A stretch of 64,000 bases of DNA, taken from the NCBI RefSeq assembly GCF_008364825.1, contig NZ_VTTO01000005.1, positions 62,001 to 126,000 on the forward strand, given 5' to 3'. Below the pieces are notes generated by a model. The model searched no databases. It saw only the letters and a program-made list of their open reading frames with translations, and was not told where the DNA came from. Position 1 is the stretch's first letter; the number at the start of each line of letters is the position of its first letter. Positions 1-9,321 of this stretch are shown piece after piece. The translations under genes were made by a program, and so were the position numbers. This DNA comes from Azospirillum sp. B21 (GTDB lineage Bacteria > Pseudomonadota > Alphaproteobacteria > Azospirillales > Azospirillaceae).

Positions 1-245
1 CACAGCGCGCGGTCCAGCAGGATCAGCAGCGGCCCGACAAGCTCGACCAGGATGGTCAGCGCCGCCCACAGCGCCGGAGGATGCAGGCCGAAATGCGCCT
101 GCTCCGCCACCGCGCCCGGCCAGTCGGTCAGCTTCACCAGCCCGCCCAGCAGATAGGCACCCACCAACGCGAGCCGGGCCAGAAACCATGTGCCGTCCCA
201 GTCGAGGATGCGGTCGATGGGGCGTTCCAGATCGCGGAAGGTCAT
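1..245 (-). CDS. DoxX family membrane protein (C-terminus outside window)
   Basis: The 81 visible residues start MTFRDLERPIDRI and continue into two hydrophobic stretches: LALVGAYLLGGLVKLTDWPG, typical of the first helix and loop of DoxX proteins, and a second helix around LTILVELVGPLLILLD. The start ATG is at 243-245. DoxX-type proteins are small four-helix inner-membrane proteins with poorly defined redox roles. The gene runs off the left edge, so length and downstream partners are unknown. Its upstream space holds the first GC-rich inverted repeat. The family assignment rests on pattern alone. Confidence 0.6.
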   Translation of the reverse strand, partial: MTFRDLERPIDRILDWDGTWFLARLALVGAYLLGGLVKLTDWPGAVAEQAHFGLHPPALWAALTILVELVGPLLILLDRAL

Positions 246-282
246 GGCGGGGGCCGTTTCGTGTTTTTGGGGGGCGAAAATC

Positions 283-420
283 CCCCTCTCCCCCCCGGGG
301 AGAGGGTCGGGGTGAGGGGGATGCATCGAGTGGAATTGGTGGGGAGCGGAGAGCGCGATTCTTGAAGATCCTCGCCGCGCGACCCCCTCACCCTAACCCT
401 CTCCCCGGGGGGGAGAGGGG
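283..420. repeat. GC-rich inverted repeat, copy 1
   Basis: Two 37-bp arms (283-319 and 384-420) are inverted copies of each other at 35 of 37 positions and flank about 64 bp. The only differences are a TA in one arm against CG in the other. Each arm itself contains a CCCCTCTCC/GGAGAGGGG mini-palindrome. The element fills the space between the DoxX gene and the amidohydrolase. It is related to the elements at 4839, 7144, 11009, 26641 and 46752. Confidence 0.85.
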
Positions 421-442
421 ACCCGCTTTAGCGGAAGGAAGG

Positions 443-2440
443 TCACACCGCCCAGCAGCCGCAGCCGAGCGCGCCCCAGAAGGACTGCACGTCGGCGGCC
501 GGGACGTCGGCGGCGTAGGCGGCGGCATGGTCATGGCCGTGAACGCCGCAGCCAGTGGCGCAGCCGCAGGCCGATGCCAGCGCCTTCCGCTGGTCGCCCG
601 CAGCGCCGTCGGCCGCCTTGTAATAGCCGCCAAAGGTGCGCACGGGCGACCAGTCCGGCATCGGCTTGGGCAATTGCGGCGCCAGCGGGCTGTAATCGCC
701 CTCGCCATGCACCACGGCACCGCCGAGCATGGTCAGGACCGAGTTCAGATGGGCGATGCGGTCTTCGGAGATCGAGAAGAAGTCGTCGGACAGCACGGCG
801 AGGTCGGCCAACTGACCGGCCTTGATCTGCCCCTTCTTCCCCTGTTCGTTGGAGAACCAGGTGTTGGCTTCCGTCCACAGCCGCAGCGCCGTTTCGCGGT
901 CCATCCGGTTGGCCTGGGGATAGAGGCTGAGACCGCCGACCGTCCTGCCCGTCACCAGCCAGGACAGCGAGACCCACGGGTTGTAGCTGGCGACGCGGGT
1001 GGCGTCGGTGCCGGCGCCGACCGGCAGGCCGGCCGCCATCATTTTCGCGATGGGCGGGGTCCGTTCCGCCGCCTTCGCGCCGTAGCGCTCGACGAAATAC
1101 TCGCCCTGATAGGCCATGCGGTGCTGGACGGCGATGCCGCCGCCGAGTGCGGCGATGCGGTCGATGTTACGGTCGCTGATCGTCTCCGCATGGTCGAAGA
1201 ACCAGTGCAGCCCGTCGAAGGGGATGTCGCGATTGACCTTCTCGAACACGTCCAGCGCGCGGCTGATCGTCTGGTCGTAGGTGGCGTGCAGACGCCAGGG
1301 CCAGCGGTTCTCGGCCAGCAGGCGGATCACCGGCTCCAGATCGCCTTCCATGTTCGGCGGCATGTCGGGGCGGGCGACGCGGAAATCCTCGAAATCGGCG
1401 GCGGAATAGACCAGCATCTCGCCGGCGCCGTTGTGGCGATAGCTGTCGTCGCCATCACCGGGCTTCACCTTCGACGCCCAGCCGGCGAAGTCGGCAAGCT
1501 CCTCCTTCGGCTTCTGGGTGAACAGGTTGTAGCTGATGCGCAGGGTCAGCTCGCCATCGGCATGCAGCTTTTCGATGATGGCGTAATCGTCGGGATAGTT
1601 CTGGTAACCGCCGCCGGCGTCGATCACTCCGGTCACGCCCAGCCGGTTCATCTCGCGCATGAAATGGCGGGTGGAGTTCAGCTGGTACTCGGGCGGCAGC
1701 TTCGGCCCCTTGGCCAGCGTGGAATAGAGGATCGTCGCGTTGGGCTGCGCCAGCAGCAGGCCGGTCGGGTTGCCGGCAGCATCGCGGACGATCTCGCCGC
1801 CCGGCGGGTTCGGCGTGTCCCTGGTATAGCCGACGGCGCGCAGGGCCGCGGCGTTCAGCAGGGCGCGGTCGTAGAGGTGCAGGATGAAGACCGGCGTGTC
1901 GGGAGCGGCGGCGTTCAGCTCCTCGATGGTCGGCAGGCGCTTTTCGGCGAACTGGTGCTCGGTGAAGCCGCCGACCACCCGGACCCACTGCGGCGGCGGC
2001 GTGATGGCCGCCTGCTGCTTCAGCATCGCCATGGCGTCGGCGAGGCTCGGCACGCCGTCCCAGCGCAGCTCCATGTTGTAGTTCAGGCCGCCTCGGATGA
2101 TGTGCATGTGGCTGTCGATCAGCCCGGGGATCACCCGCCGGCCCTTGGCATCGATCACCGTCGCTTGCGGCGCGGCGGCGCGCACCTCCGCCTCGGTGCC
2201 GACGGCGAGGAAGCGGCCGTCGCGGATGGCGATGGCGCTGGCCTGTGGGTTGGCGCGGTCCAGCGTCGTGACCTTGGCGTTGACGAGGATCACGTCGCCG
2301 GTGGTGGCGGTGTTGGGCATGGCGGCATTCCCGGTTCTGGACGCGAGGGTGGACATCAGCGGCGAGGCGAGCAGGGTCGCGGCGGCGGTCCCGGCAATCG
2401 CCTTGCGGCGGCTAATCGCGGGCGGGGTTGGGGGCGTCAT
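443..2440 (-). CDS. Exported YtcJ-type amidohydrolase
   Basis: 665-residue amidohydrolase-superfamily protein. The N-terminus has a Tat-type signal (SRRKAIAG then a hydrophobic run ending near residue 40). The metal-dependent hydrolase core follows, with the PGLIDSHMHI metal motif, a later WFFDHAE histidine and GAGTDATRV aspartate, as expected for the amidohydrolase 3 / YtcJ group. The substrate is not deducible. The last ~45 residues form an unusual Cys/His-rich tail (CGCATGC, HGHDH, GCGCWAV). The start overlaps the stop of the upstream XapX gene by 4 bp, so the two are probably translationally coupled. Family assignment is firm, function open. Confidence 0.85.
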   Translation of the reverse strand: MTPPTPPAISRRKAIAGTAAATLLASPLMSTLASRTGNAAMPNTATTGDVILVNAKVTTLDRANPQASAIAIRDGRFLAVGTEAEVRAAAPQATVIDAKGRRVIPGLIDSHMHIIRGGLNYNMELRWDGVPSLADAMAMLKQQAAITPPPQWVRVVGGFTEHQFAEKRLPTIEELNAAAPDTPVFILHLYDRALLNAAALRAVGYTRDTPNPPGGEIVRDAAGNPTGLLLAQPNATILYSTLAKGPKLPPEYQLNSTRHFMREMNRLGVTGVIDAGGGYQNYPDDYAIIEKLHADGELTLRISYNLFTQKPKEELADFAGWASKVKPGDGDDSYRHNGAGEMLVYSAADFEDFRVARPDMPPNMEGDLEPVIRLLAENRWPWRLHATYDQTISRALDVFEKVNRDIPFDGLHWFFDHAETISDRNIDRIAALGGGIAVQHRMAYQGEYFVERYGAKAAERTPPIAKMMAAGLPVGAGTDATRVASYNPWVSLSWLVTGRTVGGLSLYPQANRMDRETALRLWTEANTWFSNEQGKKGQIKAGQLADLAVLSDDFFSISEDRIAHLNSVLTMLGGAVVHGEGDYSPLAPQLPKPMPDWSPVRTFGGYYKAADGAAGDQRKALASACGCATGCGVHGHDHAAAYAADVPAADVQSFWGALGCGCWAV

Positions 2441-2712
2441 GCCTTCTCTTCCTTCCCAACCGGGTCGGCCGGCGTCCTGTCGGCTCCGGCCTGCGGGCCC
2501 AGCACATGGCGGGCGCAGTCGGTCTGGATGAAGGCGACGACCGGCTCGCCGGCGATCAGGCGCTTGACGACCGGCACCACCTGCTCGCCGACAAGCATGC
2601 CAAGCAGTCCGATCAGGGCGATGGTAGGCGGTGCCGGCGAACGGACGCCGATCAACGCATAGATGATGCCGACCAGGATGCCGGCGCCGGCCGATAGGAG
2701 ATAAGGCATCAT
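2437..2712 (-). CDS. XapX domain small membrane protein
   Basis: 91-residue protein opening MMPYLLSAGAGILVGIIYAL, then GVRSPAPPTIALIGLLGMLV, the hallmark of the XapX (DUF1427) family: two hydrophobic segments around a conserved RSPAPP turn. The C-terminal third (after about residue 60) is polar and not conserved in the family. The stop overlaps the amidohydrolase start by 4 bp, and XapX genes commonly accompany amidohydrolases or isochorismatase-like hydrolases, both found here. Molecular role unknown. A second ATG lies one codon downstream. Confidence 0.8.
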   Translation of the reverse strand: MMPYLLSAGAGILVGIIYALIGVRSPAPPTIALIGLLGMLVGEQVVPVVKRLIAGEPVVAFIQTDCARHVLGPQAGADRTPADPVGKEEKA

Positions 2713-2806
2713 GGTTCCGGGCTCCCGGTCTGGAAAGCTGGTCTGTCGAATGACAACCTGCGCCCGGCCGAAGCCGGACGCAGGGACGCAGGATCAGGCG
2801 TGCCGG

Positions 2807-3493
2807 TTACGCATGTTCGTGCGCGGCTGCGCCGGTCACCTTGTGCGGGTGCTCGCCGCGCTGCGGGGCCTTGTGGACCATGGTGTAGGCGTAATCGACA
2901 CCCATCCCGTAGGCGCCGAAATGCTCGCGGACGATGTTCATCACGCCGTCATAGGTTCCGCGCTTGGCCCAATCGCGCTGCAGTTCCAGCAGGACGTTGA
3001 CCGAGGTGATGGAATGGGCGCCGGCCTGCTCCATGCGCCGGATGGCGGCGTCGTGGGCCTCCTGCGAGGTGCCGCCCGAAGCGTCGGTGACGATGTAGAC
3101 CTCGAAGCCTTCCTCGATGGCGCACAGCGTCGGGAACAGCAGACAAGCCTCGGTCCACAATGCTGCGATGACCAGCTTCTTCTTGCCGGTCGCCTTGACG
3201 GCAGCCACCAGTTCCTCCGAATCCCAGCTGTTCATCGAGGTGCGCTCGATGGGATCCTGCTGCAGCACGTCCATCAGTTCCGGCCAGATGTAGCCGGAGA
3301 AGCTCTCGGTCTCCACCGCGGTCACGATGGTCGAGGCACCGAACAGCTTGGCGGTCTTCGCCAGCGCGATGGTGTTGTTCTTCAACTGCTGGCGGTCGAT
3401 GTTGACGACGCCGAAGGACATCTGCGGCTGGTGATCGATGAAGATGAAGACGGTGTCGTCGGCGTTGATGAGCGACTTGGCCGGGAAAGTCAT
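2807..3493 (-). CDS. Isochorismatase-family cysteine hydrolase (YcaC-like)
   Basis: 228 residues starting MTFPAKSLINADD. Motifs: FIFIDHQPQM with the catalytic Asp, and ALWTEACLLFPTLCAIEEG with the nucleophilic Cys, followed by VYIVTDASGGTS, as in YcaC/nicotinamidase-type hydrolases. The ATG at 3493 is preferred over longer readings because AGGAAAC lies just upstream and the longer N-terminus looks like noncoding AT-rich leader. Cytoplasmic; the true substrate is unknown. It lies in the same orientation as the XapX/amidohydrolase pair and could share a pathway with them. Confidence 0.85.
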   Translation of the reverse strand: MTFPAKSLINADDTVFIFIDHQPQMSFGVVNIDRQQLKNNTIALAKTAKLFGASTIVTAVETESFSGYIWPELMDVLQQDPIERTSMNSWDSEELVAAVKATGKKKLVIAALWTEACLLFPTLCAIEEGFEVYIVTDASGGTSQEAHDAAIRRMEQAGAHSITSVNVLLELQRDWAKRGTYDGVMNIVREHFGAYGMGVDYAYTMVHKAPQRGEHPHKVTGAAAHEHA

Positions 3494-3649
3494 GATCGTT
3501 TCCTGTTCCGTGTGGATTTTTAAGGGATTGGCTGCCGATTTCGTCGGCGCCACCGTCTGAAAGGACAATGGCATGGTCAGAAAGTCGGGACAATCGAACC
3601 TGTTGGAACATAACTGTTGCTTAAATTGGCACAATGCCCCGATTTCCGC

Positions 3650-4645
3650 TCAGGCCTGGATGAAGGCCAGCAGTTCCTCGTTCACGATGTCCTTGTGCGT
3701 GGTGCAGATGCCGTGCGGCGCACCGGCGACCACCTTGAGCGTGCCCTTCGGCAGAAGTGTCACGGCGGCCTTGGCGGAGGTGGCGATCGGGACGATCTGG
3801 TCGTCGTCGCCGTGCAGGACCAGGGTCGGGACGATCATCTTCTTCAGGTCTTCGCGCTGGTCGGTCTCGGAGAAGGCCTTGACGCACTCGTACTCGGCCA
3901 GCAGGCCTCCCATCATGCCCTGCATCCAGAAGCTGTCGATGACGCCCTGCGAAACCTTGGCGCCCGGACGGTTGTAGCCGTAGAAGGGGATCGTCAGATC
4001 CTTGAAGAACTGCGAACGGTCGGCCTTCACGCCGGCGCGGATGCCGTCGAACACCTCCATCGGCACGCCGTCGGGGTTCCAGTCGGTCTTCACCATGATC
4101 GGCGGGATGGCGCCGATCAGCACCGCCTTGGCGACGCGCGACACACCGTGGCGGCCGATGTAGCGCGCAACCTCGCCGCCGCCGGTGGAATGGCCGACAT
4201 GGACGGCGTTCTTCAACTCCAGCGCCTCGATCACCGCGGCCAGATCGTCGGCGTAATGGTCGAGATCGTTGCCGAAGCCGGGCTGCGACGACCGGCCATG
4301 GCCGCGGCGGTCATGGGCGATGGTGCGATAGCCGTGCTGGGCCAGAAACATCATCTGGTCTTCGAAGGCGTCGCCGGTCAGCGGCCAGCCATGGCTGAAG
4401 ACCACCGGCTGGCCGGTCAGCGGCCCCCACTGCTTGACGTAGATCTGGACGCCGTCCTTGGTGGTGACGTAGCTGCCCTGGAGCATGGGTCTGGTTCCTT
4501 TGGTCGGGTCTTGGCGGATGGCCGTCTTTTCGGCCGCGGCGACGGGGCCGGCGACCGCAGTGAGCAGGCCGCCGCCCGCAACGGCGAGGGCGGCGCTACC
4601 GGAGAGGACCGTCCGACGCGACGGATGGAATTCGTGGGAGGTCAT
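3650..4645 (-). CDS. Tat-exported alpha/beta hydrolase (non-haem chloroperoxidase type)
   Basis: 331 residues from [20 protein letters not shown], a twin-arginine signal followed by a hydrophobic stretch and an Ala-rich cleavage region (AGPVAAAEK). The mature protein has the oxyanion segment [12 protein letters not shown], the nucleophile elbow [11 protein letters not shown], and a late GDDDQIVP acid and GAPHGIC histidine. It is closest to the bacterial 'arylesterase/chloroperoxidase' group; true halogenation is unlikely for most members, so ester or lactone hydrolysis is the safer reading. A longer in-frame start at 4789 lacks sense upstream of the Tat signal. Confidence 0.85.
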   Translation of the reverse strand: MTSHEFHPSRRTVLSGSAALAVAGGGLLTAVAGPVAAAEKTAIRQDPTKGTRPMLQGSYVTTKDGVQIYVKQWGPLTGQPVVFSHGWPLTGDAFEDQMMFLAQHGYRTIAHDRRGHGRSSQPGFGNDLDHYADDLAAVIEALELKNAVHVGHSTGGGEVARYIGRHGVSRVAKAVLIGAIPPIMVKTDWNPDGVPMEVFDGIRAGVKADRSQFFKDLTIPFYGYNRPGAKVSQGVIDSFWMQGMMGGLLAEYECVKAFSETDQREDLKKMIVPTLVLHGDDDQIVPIATSAKAAVTLLPKGTLKVVAGAPHGICTTHKDIVNEELLAFIQA

Positions 4646-4788
4646 GCAAAGTCCGTTCGGGACCGTGTCGGCCGGCTGGACCGGCTCCGGCTGTCTTGAT
4701 GAACGGATGGTACGGAAAGGGCCGAAAGGGTGATTGCCTCTTCGGAACGGATTTTGCCGGTTCTGCGCATTGCGCTCGCCCGAACGCA

Positions 4789-4823
4789 ATAAGCCGGCCC
4801 TCCCAGGAGAGGACCGGCTTTTC
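4789..4823 (-). terminator. Intrinsic terminator of the leftward sugar operon
   Basis: Read on the minus strand, arms AAGCCGG (4814-4820) and CCGGCTT (4791-4797) enclose inner complementary CCTC/GAGG bases, and TTATT follows. It lies just beyond the stop of the Gfo/Idh/MocA gene, the last gene of the leftward operon. The other strand ends in TTTT, so it may work in both directions. Confidence 0.65.
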
Positions 4824-4838
4824 GGGGACGGTTACACT

Positions 4839-4863
4839 CCCTCTCCCGCCCCGGGAGAGGGGG
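4839..4863. repeat. GC-rich repeat, single arm (copy 2)
   Basis: CCCTCTCCCGCCCCGGGAGA followed by GGGGG is one arm of the intergenic repeat family, sitting directly against the stop codon of the Gfo/Idh/MocA gene. No second arm is visible nearby. Confidence 0.55.
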
Positions 4864-6036
4864 TTAATCAGCCAACAAAACCCACGCGGCGTTGCGGCGG
4901 CTGGAGTCCACTGCGCCATGGATGAAGCGTACGCCACGCACCCCATCCTCCACTGTCGGGAGCGGCACATCGGCGGGCGCCGGGCGGCCGTCGATCCGGG
5001 CGGCGATGAGGTCGGCGGCGTCGCGGTAGATTTGGGCGAAACCTTCCAGATAGCCTTCCGGATGGCCGGCGGGAGTGCGCGAGATGGCGCTGGCGGCCGG
5101 CAGGCTTCCCGCACCGGCGCGCAGCAGGGTGCGTGTCGGCTCGCCCAGCGGGGTGAAGCGCAGCTCGTTGGGCTGCTCCTGCTGCCATTCCAGCCCGCCG
5201 GCCTCGCCGAAGACGCGCAGGCGCAGGCCGTTGGTGGTGCCGGGGCAGACCTGGCTCGCCCACAGCATGCCGCGGGCGCCGTCGGCAAAGCGCATCATGA
5301 TGTGGGCGTTGTCGTCCAGCCGCCGGTTGGGCACGAAGGTGGTCAGGTCGGCGGCGAGATCGGTGCAGCGGAGGCCGGTCACGAACTCCGCCAGATGGAA
5401 GGCGTGGGTGCCGATGTCGCCGATACAGCCGGCAATGCCGCTCTGCGCCGGGTCGGTGCGCCACGACGCTTGCTTCTGGCCGCTGGCTTCCAGGTCGGTC
5501 GCCAGCCAGTCCTGGGCATATTCGACCTGCACCACACGGATTTTGCCCAGCGTCCCGGCCGCGACCATGGCGCGCGCCTGCCGGATCATCGGATAGCCGC
5601 TGTAATTGTGGGTCAGCACGAAGACGAGGCCGCGGCTGTGCACCAGTTCGGCCAGTTCCTCCGCCTCCTCCACCGTATGGACCAGCGGCTTGTCGCAGAT
5701 GACGTGGATGCCGGCCTCGAGGAAGGCCTTGGCGGCGGGGTAATGCAGGTGGTTGGGCGTGACGATGGCGACCGCGTCGATGCCGTCGGACCGCGCCGCC
5801 TCAGCCTCAGCCATCCTGCGGAAGTCGTCGTAGCAGCGGTCGGGCGCCAGAAAAAGCTCCGCTCCGCTGGCCCGCGCCCGCTCAGGATTGGAGGACAGGG
5901 CGCCGGCTACCAGTTCATAGCGGTCGTCGATCCGGGCGGCGATGCGGTGGACGGCGCCGATGAAGGCGCCCTGACCGCCGCCGACCATGCCCAGCCTCAA
6001 GCGTCTGGCGGCCGCGGGTGTCTGATCCGCGCTCAT
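4864..6036 (-). CDS. Gfo/Idh/MocA family oxidoreductase
   Basis: 390 residues from MSADQTPAAARRLRLG. Rossmann start LGMVGGGQGAFIGAVHR; AIVTPNHLHYPAAKAFL; the VICDKPLVHT motif with the active-site Lys; then GCIGDIGTHAFHLAEF with the D-x3-H pair of the C-terminal domain. NAD(P)-dependent sugar or polyol dehydrogenase. The ATG overlaps the TGA of the upstream epimerase gene by 4 bp. With the epimerase and ribose-type ABC transporter it forms one catabolic operon; inositol-like or keto-sugar substrates are plausible but not provable here. Confidence 0.9.
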   Translation of the reverse strand: MSADQTPAAARRLRLGMVGGGQGAFIGAVHRIAARIDDRYELVAGALSSNPERARASGAELFLAPDRCYDDFRRMAEAEAARSDGIDAVAIVTPNHLHYPAAKAFLEAGIHVICDKPLVHTVEEAEELAELVHSRGLVFVLTHNYSGYPMIRQARAMVAAGTLGKIRVVQVEYAQDWLATDLEASGQKQASWRTDPAQSGIAGCIGDIGTHAFHLAEFVTGLRCTDLAADLTTFVPNRRLDDNAHIMMRFADGARGMLWASQVCPGTTNGLRLRVFGEAGGLEWQQEQPNELRFTPLGEPTRTLLRAGAGSLPAASAISRTPAGHPEGYLEGFAQIYRDAADLIAARIDGRPAPADVPLPTVEDGVRGVRFIHGAVDSSRRNAAWVLLAD

Positions 6037-7100
6037 GATGTCCCTTTCCCCAAACCCAGGATCCGGCGGTTGGCCGCCTCGTCGGTTCCGGCATCGGCGA
6101 AATCGTCGAAGGCGCGGTCGGTGACGCGGATGATGTGGTCCTGGATGAAGCGGGCGCCCTCGGCGGCTCCCTGCTCCGGATGCTTGATGCAGCATTCCCA
6201 TTCCAGCACCGCCCAGCCGTCGAAGCCGTACTGGGTCAGTTTGGAGAAGATGCCGCGGAAATCGACCTGCCCGTCGCCCAGCGAGCGGAAACGCCCGGCC
6301 CGGTCCTTCCATGGCGCATAGCCGGAATAGACGCCCTGCCAAGGGGTGGGATTGAACTCCGCATCCTTGACGTGGAACATGCGGATACGGTCGTGGAAGA
6401 CATCGATGTAGCCGAGATAGTCCAGCTGCTGCAGGACGAAATGGCTGGGATCGAACAGGATGTTGCAGCGCCTGTGCCCGTCCACCCGGTCGAGGAACAT
6501 CTGGAAGGTGGTTCCGTCGAACAGGTCTTCGCCGGGGTGGATCTCATAGCAGAGGTCGCAGCCGGCCTCGTCGAAGGCGTCGAGGATCGGGCGCCAGCGC
6601 TTCGCCAGCTCGTCGAAGGCGGTCTCGATCAGGCCGGGCGGACGCTGCGGCCAGGGATAGAGGTAGGGCCAGGCCAGCGCGCCGGAGAAGGTGGCGTGGG
6701 CGGTCAGGCCGAGGTTGGCGGACGCCTTGGCGGCGAGGTGCAGCTGTTCCACCGCCCAGGCCTGCCGCGCGTCGGGACGGCCATGGACCTCCGCCGGGGC
6801 GAAGCCGTCATAGAGCGCGTCGTAGGCGGGATGGACGGCGACGAGCTGGCCCTGGAGGTGGGTGGACAGTTCGGTCAACTCGACGCCGGCATCGGCGAGC
6901 GTGCCCTTGACCTCGTCGCAGTAGGCGCGGCTGGTGGCGGCCTTCTGCAGGTCGAACAGGCGGCGGTCCCAGCTGGGGATCTGCACGCCCTTGAAGCCGA
7001 GGCCGGCGGCCCAGCGGGCGATGCCGTCCAGCGAGTTGAAGGGTGCGGCGTCGCCCGCGAACTGGGCGAGGAAGATCGCCGGGCCTTTGATGGTCTTCAT
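6033..7100 (-). CDS. Sugar phosphate isomerase/epimerase (AP endonuclease 2 fold)
   Basis: 355 residues from MKTIKGPAIFLAQFAGD. TIM-barrel with the metal-binding strands of this family: CYEIHPGEDLFDG, NILFDPSHFVLQQ, RMFHVKDAEF and AVLEWECC. Likely isomerises or epimerises the sugar imported by the adjacent ABC system before or after the Gfo/Idh/MocA dehydrogenase, whose start it overlaps. The start is set by the ATG at 7100; the longer reading upstream is an out-of-phase shadow of the substrate-binding-protein gene. The exact substrate is unknown. Confidence 0.85.
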   Translation of the reverse strand: MKTIKGPAIFLAQFAGDAAPFNSLDGIARWAAGLGFKGVQIPSWDRRLFDLQKAATSRAYCDEVKGTLADAGVELTELSTHLQGQLVAVHPAYDALYDGFAPAEVHGRPDARQAWAVEQLHLAAKASANLGLTAHATFSGALAWPYLYPWPQRPPGLIETAFDELAKRWRPILDAFDEAGCDLCYEIHPGEDLFDGTTFQMFLDRVDGHRRCNILFDPSHFVLQQLDYLGYIDVFHDRIRMFHVKDAEFNPTPWQGVYSGYAPWKDRAGRFRSLGDGQVDFRGIFSKLTQYGFDGWAVLEWECCIKHPEQGAAEGARFIQDHIIRVTDRAFDDFADAGTDEAANRRILGLGKGTS

Positions 7101-7143
7101 GGGTTTGGGCTCCCCGGTTGACGGGAGGTGTCGGTTGGCGGTT

Positions 7144-7270
7144 GCCCCCTCCCTAACCCTCCCCCGCTGACGCGGGAGAGGGGACTGCCGCCGCTTCGCA
7201 TAAGGCACCCTCTTCCTCGATCGGACCGGCCTTCGGCCGGCCGAGGGCGGGGGAGGGTCGGGGAGGGGGC
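7144..7270. repeat. GC-rich inverted repeat, copy 3
   Basis: Arms 7144-7165 and 7249-7270 match as inverted copies at 20 of 22 positions, with the same TA-versus-CG asymmetry as copy 1. It lies inside the leftward sugar operon, between the ABC substrate-binding-protein gene and the epimerase gene, where it could form a stem in the mRNA and shape expression of downstream genes. Confidence 0.8.
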
Positions 7271-7285
7271 AAGCGGTGCCAAGGA

Positions 7286-8278
7286 TCAGTACGGCGAATC
7301 CGCGAAGTAGAACTCCTTCGCGTTCTCCTTGGTGATCAGCGCCGACGGGATGATGTAAGTCGCCGGCAGCTTGTCGCCCTTCAGGCGGGCTTCGGCGGTC
7401 ATCTTGATGGCGTCGTAGATGAACTTCGGCGAATAGGACACGTCGGCGTGCAGCAGCGGGTTGGAGCCGTCCATGATGGTCTTCACCATCGTCTTGGAGC
7501 CCGCGCCGCCGAACACCTCCTTGATGTCGGTGCGCTTGGCCTGCTCGATCGCCTTCAGCACGCCGAAGGCCATGTCGTCGTCGGCGGCCCAGATGACGTC
7601 GATTTCCTTGAAGCGGGTCAGGAAGTCCTGCGTCACCTTGAAGGCGTCGTCGCGGTTCCAGTTGGCGTATTTGGCGTCGAGGATCTTGATGTCCGGGTGC
7701 TGCTTCATCACCGCGGTGAACGCCTCCCACCGCTCGTTGTCGAGCGTGGTCGGGATGCCGCGCAGCGCCACGATGTTGGCCTTGCCGTTGTACTTCTTCG
7801 CAATGTATTCGGCCGGGATGCGGCCGAAGGCGGTGTTGTCGCCGGCGATGTAGGCGTCCTGCGCGCTGGGATCCGTCAGGCCGCGGTCGACGACGGTGAC
7901 GTAGACGTTCTTCTTCTTCGCCTGCATCACCGGCTGGGTCAGGGCGGCGGATTCGAAGGGGAAGATGACCAGCGAGTCGATCTTGGTGACGGTCACCAGA
8001 TCCTGAAGCTGGTTCGCCTGTTCCGGCGCGCCGCTGGCGGTCTTGACGGTGATCTTCAGGTTGGGATGGGCCTTCTCCAGCTCCGCCTTCGCCTGATTGG
8101 CCCACCAGACGATGCCGCCGGTGAAGCCGTGGGTGGCGGCCGGGATGCTGACGCCCAGCTTCACCGCATCGGCCGCGAAAGCGACGCCGCCAAGGGCGCT
8201 ACCGAGGGCGACCGTCGCGGTCATGGCCAGACCGGCGCCCATGACAAGACGGCGGGAATAACGCGCAACTTCCGACAT
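7286..8278 (-). CDS. ABC sugar transporter periplasmic binding protein (RbsB-like)
   Basis: 330 residues. The signal region contains SRRLVMGAGLAMTATVALGS and ends near VAFAADA. The mature part is a type I periplasmic fold: VKLGVSIPAATHGFTGG, SLVIFPFESAALTQPVMQAK, YIAGDNTAFGRIPAEYI, VIWAADDDMAFGVLKAIEQ. Pentose/hexose binding-protein family; the ligand cannot be read from sequence. A strong AAGGAGGAG ribosome site precedes the ATG. Downstream, on the same mRNA, are the epimerase and dehydrogenase; upstream are permease and ATPase. Confidence 0.9.
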   Translation of the reverse strand: MSEVARYSRRLVMGAGLAMTATVALGSALGGVAFAADAVKLGVSIPAATHGFTGGIVWWANQAKAELEKAHPNLKITVKTASGAPEQANQLQDLVTVTKIDSLVIFPFESAALTQPVMQAKKKNVYVTVVDRGLTDPSAQDAYIAGDNTAFGRIPAEYIAKKYNGKANIVALRGIPTTLDNERWEAFTAVMKQHPDIKILDAKYANWNRDDAFKVTQDFLTRFKEIDVIWAADDDMAFGVLKAIEQAKRTDIKEVFGGAGSKTMVKTIMDGSNPLLHADVSYSPKFIYDAIKMTAEARLKGDKLPATYIIPSALITKENAKEFYFADSPY

Positions 8279-8301
8279 GACGATTCTCCTCCTTATCGTT
8301 C

Positions 8302-9321
8302 TTAAGGGCGCCGGCGCTGCAGGAAGGCGACGGCGATGATGACGCAGCCCTGGACCGCCGCGTTCAGATAGACGCTGATGATGCTGGTCAGGTTCAGGAT
8401 GTTGCTGATGACCGACAGCAGCACCGCACCGATCACCGTGCCGGCGATTCGCCCCTCGCCCCCCTTGAAGGAGGTGCCGCCGACGATCACCGCGGCAATC
8501 GCTTCAAGCTCCCACAGCAGTCCAGTGGTGGGGGAGGCGGAGCCCAGACGCGGCACATACAGCACCGTGGCGATGCCGACGCACACGCCGAGCAGCCCAT
8601 AGGTCAGCAGCTTCACCCGGTCGACATCGACCGCAGCGAAGCGCGCCACCTGCTCGTTGGAGCCAATCGCCTGGACATAACGGCCGAAGGCGGTGCGGTT
8701 CAGCAGCACGGCACCGGCCACCGACACCGCCAGGAAGACCCAGACCGGCACCGGAATGCCGAGCAGGCTGCCGTAATAGACCGGGCCGTAGGCCTCCGAC
8801 AGATCGTTGTCCAGCGTGATGGCGCCGCCATCGGCCAGCCATGTCAGCACGGCGCGGAAGATGCCGAGCGTGCCCAGCGTGACGATGAAGGGCTCGATCC
8901 GGCCGCGCGTGATTAGATAGCCGTGCGCCAGCCCGAACCCGCCGCCCAGCAGCAGCGCGAACAGCATTCCGAGCCCCACCACCGCGACCGGCGAGGCGAC
9001 CGATGCGGCCAGCGCGTTCATCAGCAGGATCATGCCGCCGGCGATCAGCGCCGCCATCGATCCTACCGACAGGTCGATCCCGCCGGAGATGATGACGAAG
9101 CACATGCCGATGGAAATGATCCCGATGAAGGCCGTGCGGGTCAGCACGTTCATCAGGTTGTCCCAGGTCGCGAAATCCGGGTTCAGCGCCGTGCCGACGA
9201 TCAGCAGCAACACCAGCCCGACGACCGGGCCGAAGCGGCGCGGATCGAAGCGGCGGCTCGGCTTGCGCGGGGCCGCACCGTCCTGCCGGACGTCAGTGAC
9301 GGGTGTGGGTGCCGATGGCAT
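8302..9321 (-). CDS. ABC sugar transporter permease (RbsC-like)
   Basis: 339 residues from [13 protein letters not shown], with a Pro/Arg-rich cytoplasmic N-terminus, then about ten hydrophobic segments. The family signature [19 protein letters not shown] is present, as is the late [20 protein letters not shown] loop typical of ribose/galactose-type permeases. The start overlaps the 3' end of the ATPase gene; a TTG two codons upstream (9327) is an alternative. It forms the membrane channel of the transporter with the adjacent ATPase and binding protein. Confidence 0.9.
   Translation of the reverse strand: MPSAPTPVTDVRQDGAAPRKPSRRFDPRRFGPVVGLVLLLIVGTALNPDFATWDNLMNVLTRTAFIGIISIGMCFVIISGGIDLSVGSMAALIAGGMILLMNALAASVASPVAVVGLGMLFALLLGGGFGLAHGYLITRGRIEPFIVTLGTLGIFRAVLTWLADGGAITLDNDLSEAYGPVYYGSLLGIPVPVWVFLAVSVAGAVLLNRTAFGRYVQAIGSNEQVARFAAVDVDRVKLLTYGLLGVCVGIATVLYVPRLGSASPTTGLLWELEAIAAVIVGGTSFKGGEGRIAGTVIGAVLLSVISNILNLTSIISVYLNAAVQGCVIIAVAFLQRRRP

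Noticed and set aside
188..2662. Very long open frame opposite the amidohydrolase and XapX genes
   Set aside because: It is the antisense shadow of high-GC coding sequence; the translation is Gly/Arg/Ala/His-rich with no family motif, while the minus strand has clear domains.
6033..8105. Single 690-codon leftward frame joining the epimerase to upstream sequence
   Set aside because: Its upstream part is out of phase with the substrate-binding-protein gene and crosses the inverted repeat at 7144; the real epimerase starts at 7100.
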